Of a DNA stretch of 64,000 nt, positions 41,333 to 49,347 are shown piece by piece. The notes below the pieces were generated by a model that saw nothing but the letters and a program-made list of their open reading frames with translations, was not told where the DNA came from and did not search any database. The position numbers and the translations under genes are program-made. Origin of the DNA: Sphingobium ummariense RL-3 (GTDB taxonomy: Bacteria > Pseudomonadota > Alphaproteobacteria > Sphingomonadales > Sphingomonadaceae); assembly GCF_000447205.1 (NCBI RefSeq), contig NZ_AUWY01000074.1:62001-126000 (forward strand), read 5' to 3'. Positions within the stretch are counted from its first letter, which is position 1. Each line of letters begins with the position of its first letter.

Positions 41333-42129
41333 CAGAAGTGAATGAGCGCAAGGGCGGCGTGGCACTGGTAACGGGGGCATCGGCCGGCATCGGCCGCGCC
41401 TTCGCCCTGCGATTGGGCGCGTCCGGCTACAGGATCATCGCGGTCGGACGCCGCCGCGACCGGCTGGAGGAGGTGGCCTCAGCGCTCCCGGAGGGACAGA
41501 TCGAGACGATCACCGCCGACCTTGCGACCGACGAGGGGATCGAGGCCGTAGCGGCGGCATGTGCACGCGAGCCAGTCAGCCTGCTGGTCAACAATGCCGG
41601 CCTGGCGCATTATGGTGCCTTCGCGGATGTGGCCGCACGCGACATTGCGGAAGTGCTTCGGGTGAAGGTGTTGGCGGCGACGCTGATCGCGCATGCGGCC
41701 GTCCCCGGCATGGTGGACCGGGGCGGCGGCGCCATCGTCAATGTCGCGGGCATGCTCGCCTTTGGAGCGGGGGTGCCGCTCGGCCCGGCGCCGGGACGGG
41801 CGACCTATGTGGCCACCCTGGCCCATCTGGTGGCCCTGACCCAGGCGCTGCATGTCGAGCTGGCACCAGCCAGGATACAGGTGCAGGCGCTGTGCCCGGG
41901 GATCGTCGCGACGGAATTCCATAGCCGGCAGGGCATGGACCTCAGCATGCTGCCGCGCATGTCCGCCGAGGATGTGGTGACAGCCAGTCTCAGCGCACTG
42001 GCGAGCGGCGAGGTCATTTGCGCTCCGGGGCTGGAGCAGACCGGGTTGTTGGACGCCGTGCAGGACGCGAGCCTTGCCGCCTTCGGCGCGCAATCACCGA
42101 TGCTGGCGGATCGATACCGGGCTGGCTAG
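41329..42129 (+). CDS. SDR-family protein lacking catalytic Ser and Lys
   Basis: 266 residues. The cofactor fold is intact: LVTGASAGIGRAFALRLG and LLVNNAGLAHYG. However, the usual Ser strand reads IVNVAGMLA, and the YxxxK motif reads YVATL, so both the catalytic Ser and the Lys are replaced. The Tyr remains. Redox catalysis by the normal SDR route is unlikely; it may be a binding or regulatory protein, or use an altered chemistry. The 4-bp overlap with the methyltransferase gene suggests a common pathway. Confidence 0.75.
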   Translation: MTEVNERKGGVALVTGASAGIGRAFALRLGASGYRIIAVGRRRDRLEEVASALPEGQIETITADLATDEGIEAVAAACAREPVSLLVNNAGLAHYGAFADVAARDIAEVLRVKVLAATLIAHAAVPGMVDRGGGAIVNVAGMLAFGAGVPLGPAPGRATYVATLAHLVALTQALHVELAPARIQVQALCPGIVATEFHSRQGMDLSMLPRMSAEDVVTASLSALASGEVICAPGLEQTGLLDAVQDASLAAFGAQSPMLADRYRAG

Positions 42130-42156
42130 ACTGAATACAGCCGCGAGAGGAGAAGC

Positions 42157-42747
42157 ATGGCAATGACCATCGATCCGGCGCGAGGGCTGCTGATCCTCAA
42201 GCGCATGCTGGGGGCAGCGGTCGTGTTTCTCATGCCGGCGTCGATGGTCGACGCCCGCCCTTCGGGCGCCGCTCCGAACGAGGTGGCCGGAACATGGCGC
42301 ATGGTAAGCGCGACGGTGGAGAATGGAGGCGAAGTGACCCGCCCCTATGGCCCCGATCCCGCCGGGATGCTGGTCTTCACGGCCGACATGCATTTCGTCG
42401 AGGTGCTCACGGACCCGGACACGCCGCGCTTCGCGTCCGATGCGCGAGGCGGCGGCACCGACGCGGAGAACCGGCGCGCCATGGCGAGCAGCATCGGCTT
42501 CTTCGGTACCTACAGCGTGGATGAACAGGGACGCTTCGCCGGCAACCGCGTGGAGGGTTCGACCTTTCCCAATTGGGTGGGCAGCGTCAGGACGACGCGC
42601 GAACTGACGCTGACGGTCGAGGGCGGCCGCATGCATGAGGTCTTCACCCGACCGGACGGCGGCGTCGTCCGGGCCGAGTTCGTCCGGTTATCCTCCGCGG
42701 CCGCTGCCACCGGGCGACCAGATACCATGTCACGCAAAGAGAGATGA
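42157..42747 (+). CDS. Lipocalin-like domain protein (exported)
   Basis: 196 residues. An N-terminal hydrophobic segment (AAVVFLMPASMVDARP) works as a signal or anchor. Then EVAGTWRMVSATVENGGEVT and AGMLVFTADMHFVEVLTDP fit the lipocalin-like (Lipocalin_5) family. Such small beta barrels bind a lipophilic ligand. It continues the envelope-flavoured run; GNAT gene starts 4 bp downstream. The start may be the second ATG (two residues on). Confidence 0.75.
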   Translation: MAMTIDPARGLLILKRMLGAAVVFLMPASMVDARPSGAAPNEVAGTWRMVSATVENGGEVTRPYGPDPAGMLVFTADMHFVEVLTDPDTPRFASDARGGGTDAENRRAMASSIGFFGTYSVDEQGRFAGNRVEGSTFPNWVGSVRTTRELTLTVEGGRMHEVFTRPDGGVVRAEFVRLSSAAAATGRPDTMSRKER

Positions 42748-42751
42748 CCCC

Positions 42752-43288
42752 ATGATCATCGAAGATGCATCGTCCAGCGACGCGGGCGAGATCGCAGCGC
42801 TCGTCAACCGCGCCTATCGCGCGGCGGAGGGCGCGGACGGATGGACGAACGAGCGCGACCTGATCGAAGGGGCGCGAACCAGCGCCGAAGCGGTGCTTGC
42901 CTTGCTGGTCCAGGGACGGATCCTGCTGCTGCGGGAGAGCGCAGGCGGACCAATCATGGGCTGTATCCATGTCGCGGTGGATGGCGACGGCGCCTGGCAT
43001 ACGTCGATGCTGGCGGTCGATCCCGACAGCCAGACCGGCGGCGGAGGCAAGGCGATCAAAGGCGAGGTCGAGCGACAGGCGATCGCGGCGGGCGCGCCGT
43101 GCATGCGCATGGAAGTCATCCGGCAGCGCGAAGCGCTGATCGCTTGGCACCGGAGGCGTGGCTATGAGCCGACCGGGGCTGTCGTGCCCTTCCCCTATGA
43201 CAATCCGTCGGTCGGGCGCCCACGTCGACCCGATCTCGAACTCATCGTCATGGAGAAGCAACTGGCCGCTCCGGATCGTCCAGCATAG
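42752..43288 (+). CDS. GNAT-family N-acetyltransferase
   Basis: 178 residues: DASSSDAGEIAALVNRAYRA at the start, MLAVDPDSQTGGGGKAIKGE in the acetyl-CoA-binding region (a degenerate Q/RxxGxG/A loop), and WHRRRGYEPTG near the end. Similar to GNATs with an N-terminal AxxGADGWTxE segment. Acyl acceptor unknown. Ends the 39484-43288 run. Confidence 0.8.
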   Translation: MIIEDASSSDAGEIAALVNRAYRAAEGADGWTNERDLIEGARTSAEAVLALLVQGRILLLRESAGGPIMGCIHVAVDGDGAWHTSMLAVDPDSQTGGGGKAIKGEVERQAIAAGAPCMRMEVIRQREALIAWHRRRGYEPTGAVVPFPYDNPSVGRPRRPDLELIVMEKQLAAPDRPA

Positions 43289-43435
43289 TGCGCCGCGTCG
43301 CCGGGATATGAGACCGAAAGCGCGTTCAGCACCGCCTTCAAGCGGATGATCGGCTGTTCCCCGCACCAATATGGCCGCGCCGGAAGGCGGGCCGGGGGAA
43401 CCGCCCACAGCCGGAGGATCGGGCAGATTTTCTGA
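43289..43435 (+). pseudogene. Remnant of an AraC-family C-terminus
   Basis: After the GNAT stop, the reading SPGYETESAFSTAFKRMIGC followed by SPHQYG matches the second helix-turn-helix of AraC regulators (consensus GYESESAFSRAFKR..G.SP..YR). The fragment ends at a TGA at 43433, and a stop precedes it upstream, so no start remains. It is a leftover of a lost regulator, perhaps for the oxidoreductase genes that follow. Confidence 0.7.
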
Positions 43436-43509
43436 AGTATCGGGCGTTCCGATGCCGGCCGCCCTTGCCTTACGATCCGCCCACGAACTTTCTGTGCAGG
43501 ACTGCAGCG

Positions 43510-43986
43510 ATGGCTTTCATACTCCATGTCAACGGACGGCCCCACCGCGTCGAGGCCGATGGCGAGACCCTGCTCCTGTGGGTGATCCGGGAATGGCTGG
43601 GCCTGACCGGCACCAAATATGGCTGCGGCATCGCGCAATGCGGGGCCTGCACCGTCCATGTAGACGGACAGCCGATGCGGTCCTGCTCGACCCCGGTGTC
43701 AATGGTCGCGGGATCGGACATCACCACGATCGAAGGAGTCGCCGGCCCCGAGGCGGAGGCGATCCGCAAGGCCTGGGTCGCCCGCGACGTGCCGCAATGC
43801 GGCTTCTGCCAGTCCGGCCAGATCATGAGCGCGGTCGCGCTGCTGCGGACCAGACCCGCGCCCACCGATGGCGATATCGACATGGCGATGAGCGGCAACA
43901 TATGCCGCTGCGCGACCTACACCCGCATCCGGGCCGCGATCCATGACGCTGCGGCAGCGGCGGCCGGGACGCCGGAGGCCGCATGA
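43510..43986 (+). CDS. 2Fe-2S subunit of a xanthine-oxidase-family (IorA-type) oxidoreductase
   Basis: 158 residues from ATG 43510. The plant-type 2Fe-2S site is Cys39, 44, 47 and 59 (GCGIAQCGACTVHVDG); the second 2Fe-2S site is Cys97, 100, 132 and 134 (CGFCQSGQ and ICRCATY). This is the small subunit of isoquinoline 1-oxidoreductase or membrane aldehyde dehydrogenase-type molybdenum enzymes. No signal peptide, so export would require riding with the Tat-signal-bearing large subunit. Overlaps the cytochrome gene by 4 bp. Confidence 0.9.
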   Translation: MAFILHVNGRPHRVEADGETLLLWVIREWLGLTGTKYGCGIAQCGACTVHVDGQPMRSCSTPVSMVAGSDITTIEGVAGPEAEAIRKAWVARDVPQCGFCQSGQIMSAVALLRTRPAPTDGDIDMAMSGNICRCATYTRIRAAIHDAAAAAAGTPEAA

Positions 43987-44645
43987 GGCGGATATGGCGC
44001 ATAGGCTGCCTGCCGCTGGTCGGTCTGGCCGGGGCCGCGATCCTGCTCTCGCTGGCCTATATGCTATGGCCGCGCACCATGCCGCAGCCCGAAACGATCG
44101 CCGCAAGCCCGAAGGCGGCAGCGCCGACGCATCTGCGGCCGGTGCAGTCGTTCTCCGCCATTGCCGATCCCGCAGCGCGATCCGTCGCGCTGTTCCGGGA
44201 GGCGGGCCGGGTGATCCAGCATCCCCGATGCCAGAACTGCCATCCCCGCGGGGACCGGCCGACGCAGACCGATGCCATGCGTCCGCACATGCCAGTCGTG
44301 CTGCGCGGGCCGGACGATGCGGGCGAGCCGACCCTGCGCTGCTCGACCTGTCATCATGACAGGAATGTCGAAGCCTCCGGCGTGCCGGGCAACCCGCAAT
44401 GGCGGCTCGCGCCAGTGGAAATGGCGTGGCAGGGCCGCTCGCTCGGCGACATATGCCGCCAGTTGCTGGACACTGGCCGTTCGCACATGAATCGCGCCGA
44501 GCTGCTCCATCATATGGCGGAAGACGAGCTGGTCGGCTGGGCCTGGCATCCCGGCGGGAAGCGGGCACCGGCACCGGGAACCCAGGCCGAATTCGGGGCC
44601 ATCATCAAGGCATGGCTGGATACGGGTGCGCGATGCCCCGCCTGA
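43983..44645 (+). CDS. Membrane-anchored diheme c-type cytochrome
   Basis: 220 residues. A transmembrane helix (LVGLAGAAILLSLAYML, about 12-28) is followed by two heme-binding motifs, CQNCH (83-87) and CSTCH (120-124). It lies between the two molybdenum-enzyme subunits, so it should carry their electrons to the respiratory chain on the periplasmic side. The spacing and low heme number differ from the triheme cytochromes of acetic-acid-bacterial aldehyde dehydrogenases. Confidence 0.85.
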   Translation: MRRIWRIGCLPLVGLAGAAILLSLAYMLWPRTMPQPETIAASPKAAAPTHLRPVQSFSAIADPAARSVALFREAGRVIQHPRCQNCHPRGDRPTQTDAMRPHMPVVLRGPDDAGEPTLRCSTCHHDRNVEASGVPGNPQWRLAPVEMAWQGRSLGDICRQLLDTGRSHMNRAELLHHMAEDELVGWAWHPGGKRAPAPGTQAEFGAIIKAWLDTGARCPA

Positions 44646-44670
44646 GCCAGCCGCGACAAGGAAGCAGCCA

Positions 44671-46845
44671 ATGACCGAGCAATCCTCTTCCGGCAGGCGC
44701 TTTGCCCTTACGCGACGCCGCATGATCCTGGGCGGGTCGCTGGTCGGCGGCGCGCTGGTGGTCGGCTATGCCGTCACCCATCCGATGCAGGTCGCGGGTG
44801 CGATCCTGAGCGGCGGCGGGCGCGATCCCGAACCCAGCGCGTTCGGGTCGTTCATCCGCATCGCACCCGATGGCTGGGTCACGATCGTCAACAGGCAGCA
44901 GGAGCTGGGCCAGGGTATCCACGCGGGGATGGCCGCGATCGTCGCGGAGGAACTGGACGCCGACTGGGATAGGGTGCGCGTGGTCGATTCCCGCAGCAAC
45001 TTCCGCGCCTATGGCGTTCAGGGGACGGCGGGTTCCCGGTCCATCTCCGGCAACTGGGACCAGATGCGCAAGGCGGGCGCGGCTGCCCGCTTCATGTTCG
45101 TGAGCGCGGCCGCTGCGCGATGGAATGTGGCGCGCGGCAGCATCGCGGTTCGCGACGGGATCGTGTCGCATCCGCCATCGGGCCGATCGGCGAGTTTCGC
45201 CGAGCTGCTGGCCGAAGCATCGCTGCAGGAACCGCCGCAGTCCCCCACCCTCAAGCAGGCAGGGGACTATCGCCTGATCGGCACCGACCGAGTCCGGCGC
45301 AAGGACGTCTTGCCCCGGATCACGGGCGCCCAGATCTACACCCAGGATGTGCGGCGCCCCGGCATGCTGGTCGCGATGGTCGCGCACAGCCCCCGCTTCG
45401 GCGGCAGGGTCGCCCGCTTCGATCCGTCCGACGCGCGCAGGATCAAGGGCGTGGTGGACGTCTTCGCGATCGAGACCGGCGTCGCCGTGCTGGCCGAGAA
45501 CAGCTTTACCGCAAGAAGGGGACGCGACGCGCTTCGCATCGAATGGGACGATAGCGAGGCGGAAAGGCGGTCGACGCCGGACATCACGCGCCATTATGAG
45601 GATGTCGCGAACGGCCGCACCGATCTGGAACCGGCCGAATTCGCGATGAAGGGCGAGGATGCCGGGGCGCCCTTTACCGGGCAGGTGGCCGAATTCGCCT
45701 TTCATTTCCCCTATCTTGCCCATGCGCCGATGGAGACGCTGGATTGCGTCGCCAAGGTGGACGGCTGGGATGTGTCCATCACCTCCGGCGCGCACCTGCC
45801 CATCGTCGATCAGGTCCAGGCGGCCCGCGTCGCCCTGACGATACCCGGCAAGGTCGACGTGGAGGTGATACCCGCCGGCGGATCGTTCGGGCGGCGGGGG
45901 CTGATGGCGTCCGACTATGTGGTGGAGGCCGTCCGGGTCGCCAAGCATGCGAGGGGACGGCCGGTCAAGCTGATCTGGACGCGCGAGGACGAGATGGGGG
46001 GCGGCTATTATCGGCCGATGTCCCATCATCGCGCCTGGGTGCAGATCGGCGCGGACGGATTTCCAGAGCGATGGCGTTTCCGGTCGGTGTGCCAGCCGCT
46101 CCTGCCCTTCGGTGGGAATCCGCAGGCGGTGGAGGGGATTGCGGAATCGCCCTATTTCTCGACAGCGACAAGCGTGGACGGCAAGCTGTTCAGCCCGCGT
46201 TTCCCGGTGCCGGTGTCCTTCTGGCGATCGGTCGGCCATTCCTACACGGCGATGGTGATGGAGCATATGATCGACCAGCTCGCCCGCCGCGCCGGCCGCG
46301 ATCCGGCAGAATATCGCCGCATCCTCTATCAGAGGGCGGGCGCGTCGAGGCGGGTGGCGGTGCTGGATGAACTGTGCCGCCGGGCCGGCTGGGGCACTGC
46401 CATCGAACCCGGCTGGGCGCGCGGCCTGGCCGTGCACGAGCCGTTCGGAACGGTGATCGGCCAGGTCGCGGAGGTTCGCCTGGAGCAGGGCAAGCCGATC
46501 GTGCGGCGGGTGGTGGCGGTCGTGGATTGCGGCATCGCCGTGTCCCCCGACCAGATCGCCGCCCAGATGGAAGGCGGGATCGGCTTTGGCCTCTCCGCCG
46601 CGCTGTACGGCGCGATCACGTTGAAGGACGGCGTGGTCGAGCAAGGCAATTTCGACACCTACCCGGTGCTGCGGATGAGCGAGATGCCGGCGGTGGAGAC
46701 CTATATCATGCCGTCGACCGGCCGTCCGACCGGCATGGGAGAGCCCGGCGTCGCGCCGATTGCGCCCGCCGTCGCCAACGCGCTGCTGGCGCTGACGGGC
46801 AAGGCCACCGACCGGCTGCCGTTCATGGGCGGCGGGATGGTGTGA
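44671..46845 (+). CDS. Molybdopterin-binding large subunit (IorB-type oxidoreductase)
   Basis: 724 residues. It begins with a twin-arginine signal (TRRRMILGGSLVGGALVVG). Then come FIRIAPDGWVTIVNRQQELG and the molybdopterin-binding GGSFGRRG, HAPMETLDC and a final GMGEPGVAPIAPAVANAL containing the base Glu. This is the isoquinoline oxidoreductase beta-type family, which hydroxylates N-heterocycles or oxidises aldehydes. The three genes 43510-46845 make a periplasmic enzyme with a cytochrome acceptor. Substrate not inferable. A Moco cytidylylation or XdhC-type chaperone gene is not present nearby. Confidence 0.88.
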   Translation: MTEQSSSGRRFALTRRRMILGGSLVGGALVVGYAVTHPMQVAGAILSGGGRDPEPSAFGSFIRIAPDGWVTIVNRQQELGQGIHAGMAAIVAEELDADWDRVRVVDSRSNFRAYGVQGTAGSRSISGNWDQMRKAGAAARFMFVSAAAARWNVARGSIAVRDGIVSHPPSGRSASFAELLAEASLQEPPQSPTLKQAGDYRLIGTDRVRRKDVLPRITGAQIYTQDVRRPGMLVAMVAHSPRFGGRVARFDPSDARRIKGVVDVFAIETGVAVLAENSFTARRGRDALRIEWDDSEAERRSTPDITRHYEDVANGRTDLEPAEFAMKGEDAGAPFTGQVAEFAFHFPYLAHAPMETLDCVAKVDGWDVSITSGAHLPIVDQVQAARVALTIPGKVDVEVIPAGGSFGRRGLMASDYVVEAVRVAKHARGRPVKLIWTREDEMGGGYYRPMSHHRAWVQIGADGFPERWRFRSVCQPLLPFGGNPQAVEGIAESPYFSTATSVDGKLFSPRFPVPVSFWRSVGHSYTAMVMEHMIDQLARRAGRDPAEYRRILYQRAGASRRVAVLDELCRRAGWGTAIEPGWARGLAVHEPFGTVIGQVAEVRLEQGKPIVRRVVAVVDCGIAVSPDQIAAQMEGGIGFGLSAALYGAITLKDGVVEQGNFDTYPVLRMSEMPAVETYIMPSTGRPTGMGEPGVAPIAPAVANALLALTGKATDRLPFMGGGMV

Positions 46846-46992
46846 CCGCGGCAGGACAGCCGAGTTATCCGCGCCTCGGATCTGCCGGCCAGTTCCCGCT
46901 GATCCGGGACAGTCCCTAACATGGGTAAGCCGGCGTCCCGCTCGATGGATCGGCAACAAGGGCGATCGGTTGTTCGTGAAAAGGAGTGCGAC

Positions 46993-47496
46993 ATGAACGA
47001 CCGCAATGCTTTCCTGCAAGGACAGGGTTCCCCGATCAAGGACGACGCGCCGCCGCCGGCGCAGGGCTGGCGCGGCGAGCGCGCGGCGACGGAGGGTGCC
47101 GCCCCACAGGCGCAAAGCAAGTCGATCCCTGGCAGCGATGCGAGGGCGGAAATCGTTTCCGGCGTCGCCTTTGCCGAGGATCAGGGGCTTCAACCGGCCA
47201 ACGCCTCAGACCCAGGCGGCGAGCGGCCGGAAAGCGCATCGATCAGGAAATCGGCCGAGGACGGTCATGCCGACAGCGTCCATGACCTGAACGATACCGC
47301 TGAGAGCCCGGGCGGACAGAGCGCGGGCAAGCCCTATCCCAATCCCCATCAGGGTAGGAAAGCGGATGCCAAGTTCGGCACTATGCTCGGCCATGGCGGC
47401 CAGAGCGAGATCGCCTATCACGGGCCGGGCCATCTGGGCGAGCAGACCGTTGACGATGACGATAATCGCAACGGCGTGGCTGAATCCAACGCATAG
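46993..47496 (+). CDS. Disordered low-complexity hypothetical protein
   Basis: 167 residues from ATG 46993 (GGAG 6 nt upstream). Rich in Gly, Ala, Asp, Gln and Pro, with almost no hydrophobic core; examples are DDAPPPAQGWRGERAATEGA and YPNPHQGRKADAKFG. It looks intrinsically disordered, like stress- or desiccation-related hydrophilic proteins, but no LEA repeat is seen. Isolated gene followed by a hairpin. Function unknown. Confidence 0.6.
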   Translation: MNDRNAFLQGQGSPIKDDAPPPAQGWRGERAATEGAAPQAQSKSIPGSDARAEIVSGVAFAEDQGLQPANASDPGGERPESASIRKSAEDGHADSVHDLNDTAESPGGQSAGKPYPNPHQGRKADAKFGTMLGHGGQSEIAYHGPGHLGEQTVDDDDNRNGVAESNA

Positions 47497-47531
47497 CGGG
47501 AGATGGAAGCAGGAGCGCTCAGCACTCCCGC
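47496..47531. terminator. Stem-loop between convergent genes
   Basis: GCGGGAG (47496-47502) pairs with CTCCCGC (47525-47531), with a 22-nt loop, between the 46993 gene and the convergent SDR gene. No U tract, so it is a weak terminator candidate. Confidence 0.35.
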
Positions 47532-47552
47532 CTCCATGTCTTTCCGAAGCGG

Positions 47553-48287
47553 TCAGATCTGCGCAAGGCCGCCGTCGGCGAACACTTCGCTGCCGGTCAT
47601 GAAGCTGCTGTCCGACGATGCGAGGAATGCCGCCACCGCGGCGATTTCCGACGGATCGCCGACATGGCCGATGGGCGTTCCCGCTCCCATTTCGATCATC
47701 GCGTCCCGCCCAACCGCTTCCTCCGCCAGTTCAGTCAGCGTCGGCCCCGGAGACAGGACGTTGACGCGGATGCCGGTGCCGCGCAGGTCCAGCGCCCAGC
47801 TGCGCGCGAAGTTGCGCACGGCCGCCTTGGTCGCGCTGTAGACGCTGAACGCAGGCGTTCCCATCACGCCGGTCGTCGATCCCGTCAGGATGATCGATCC
47901 GCCCTGCCCCATCAGCGGCAGGCCCTTCTGGACCGTGAACAGGACGCCCTTCACATTGACGTCGAATGTCCGGTCATACTGCTCCGGCGTGATCTGCCCC
48001 AGCGGAACCAGCTCGCCGAAACCCGCATTGGCGAACAGGATGTCGAGCGATCCGCGTTCGGCTTTCACGGTGTCGAACAGCCGGTCGAGATCGTCGAGGT
48101 CGGATACCGACCCCTGGACGGCGCGGACATTCGGTCCCAAGGCCTCCACCGCCCGGTGGAGCGGCGCCTGTCGGCGGCCGGTGATATAGACGAAGGCGCC
48201 TTCTTCGATGAACCGCCTTGCCGTCGCGAAGCCGATCCCCGTGCCTCCGCCGGTCACCACAGCGGTCTTGCCATTCAATCTGTTCAT
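47553..48287 (-). CDS. SDR-family oxidoreductase
   Basis: 244 residues, classical SDR: VVTGGGTGIGFATARRF (cofactor), FANAGFGELV, ILTGSTTGVMG (Ser) and YSATKAA (Tyr and Lys) all intact; ends SEVFADGGLAQI, the classical C-terminal motif. Divergent from an HxlR regulator with an 86-bp intergenic region. HxlR-type regulators commonly control an adjacent quinone or aldehyde reductase-like SDR, so this is probably an electrophile-stress-induced reductase. Confidence 0.9.
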   Translation of the reverse strand: MNRLNGKTAVVTGGGTGIGFATARRFIEEGAFVYITGRRQAPLHRAVEALGPNVRAVQGSVSDLDDLDRLFDTVKAERGSLDILFANAGFGELVPLGQITPEQYDRTFDVNVKGVLFTVQKGLPLMGQGGSIILTGSTTGVMGTPAFSVYSATKAAVRNFARSWALDLRGTGIRVNVLSPGPTLTELAEEAVGRDAMIEMGAGTPIGHVGDPSEIAAVAAFLASSDSSFMTGSEVFADGGLAQI

Positions 48288-48343
48288 GCCTGTGTCTCCA
48301 GTTTTGCACTGGCGCAGAACTGAGATCGCACCTACCTAGGAAC

Positions 48344-48368
48344 AAGTATGCACCTTTTGGTAAGTATG
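48344..48368. promoter_or_regulatory. Direct repeat in the HxlR/SDR divergent promoter
   Basis: AAGTATG at 48344-48350 and at 48362-48368, 18 bp apart, just upstream of the HxlR start. A plausible operator for autoregulation and SDR control by the HxlR dimer. Confidence 0.35.
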
Positions 48369-48373
48369 AAAAT

Positions 48374-48781
48374 ATGACGGCGTCTCCTTCCCCTTCCGGC
48401 TTCAGTTGCGGCCTCGACGCGACGCTTCGCGTGATCGCGGGCAAGTGGAAGCCGCTGATCATCTATTTCCTGATTCAGGGGCCGAACCGGTACGGCGCGC
48501 TGAAGCGGGCAGTGCGAGGGGTCAGCGACAAGGTGCTGATCCAGCAGCTGAAGGAGCTGGAGGCCGACGGTATCGTGACGCGACGGGATTATCGGGAAGT
48601 CCCGCCGCGCGTGGACTATACGCTGACGCCGCTGGGCCACAGCCTGGCTGAAGCGCTCGTGCCGCTGTGCAATTGGGGAGCGGACAATATGGCGGAGGTC
48701 GCGCGCATCTTTGCGGAACGCGAAGCATGGCAGGCCGGGGGCGCGGCTAGGGCCGCAGAGGGCAAGGGAGCGCGAGAATGA
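48374..48781 (+). CDS. HxlR-family winged-helix regulator
   Basis: 135 residues with the HxlR core: LRVIAGKWKPLIIYFLIQGP, RYGALKRAVRGVSDKVLIQQ, LKELEADGIVTRRDYREVPP and VDYTLTPLGHSL. Many members (HypR, YodB) sense electrophiles by a Cys near the N-terminus; the Cys here (FSCGLDATL, about residue 12) is at the expected place. Divergent to the SDR gene. Its stop overlaps the next gene (Nudix) by 4 bp. Confidence 0.88.
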   Translation: MTASPSPSGFSCGLDATLRVIAGKWKPLIIYFLIQGPNRYGALKRAVRGVSDKVLIQQLKELEADGIVTRRDYREVPPRVDYTLTPLGHSLAEALVPLCNWGADNMAEVARIFAEREAWQAGGAARAAEGKGARE

Positions 48782-49341
48782 CCACCATCCTTTCCGTGCG
48801 CCGCATCTATGACGACTGGCTGGGCGTCACCATGGCGACCGTGCGGGCGGAAGGCGGCGACATATTCGAGCGGCATGTGGTGGAGATGGGCCGCGCCGTC
48901 GCGGTGCTGCCCTATGATCCCGAGCGGCGGGTGGCGCTGGTGGTGTCGATGCCACGGGCGCCGGTGACGCTGGCGGGACTGCCCGACATGCTGGAGGCGA
49001 TCGCCGGCAATCTGGAAGATGAGCCGGAGGATTGCGCGCGGCGCGAGGCGCTGGAGGAAGCGGGCGTGCGGCTCGGCACACTCGATCCGCTAGGCCAGAT
49101 CTGGAGCATTCCCAGTGTCGTGACCGAGAAGATTGATTATTTTCTGGCCGATTACCGGCTGGCGGACCGCATCGCCGACGGGGGCGGCGTTGCGGATGAG
49201 CAAGAAAATATCACCGTGCATGAAATGCCGCTGGCAGCGCTATGGGATCTGTTCGAGCGGAAGCAGATGCAGGACGGCAAGCTGGTCATCCTGCTGCTGG
49301 CGCTGCGCGTCCGGCGACCGGAATTGTTCGACGCGGGCTGA
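48778..49341 (+). CDS. Nudix hydrolase (ADP-ribose pyrophosphatase-like)
   Basis: 187 residues. The Nudix helix reads EAIAGNLEDEPEDCARREAL followed by EEAGV. The REALEEAG catalytic core is intact, but the spacing from the Gly to the RE is two residues shorter than the canonical box. The N-terminal strand and GRAVAVLPYDPERRVALVV match NudF/ADP-ribose pyrophosphatase-type proteins. Co-translated with the HxlR regulator (ATGA overlap). Substrate is likely a nucleotide-sugar or ADP-ribose (inferred). Confidence 0.8.
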   Translation: MTTILSVRRIYDDWLGVTMATVRAEGGDIFERHVVEMGRAVAVLPYDPERRVALVVSMPRAPVTLAGLPDMLEAIAGNLEDEPEDCARREALEEAGVRLGTLDPLGQIWSIPSVVTEKIDYFLADYRLADRIADGGGVADEQENITVHEMPLAALWDLFERKQMQDGKLVILLLALRVRRPELFDAG

Positions 49342-49347
49342 AGCGGG

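Noticed and set aside
44605..47193. An 862-codon open frame on the minus strand
   Set aside because: Antisense to the molybdopterin subunit, cytochrome end and the disordered protein; low-complexity Arg/His-rich translation with no motif.
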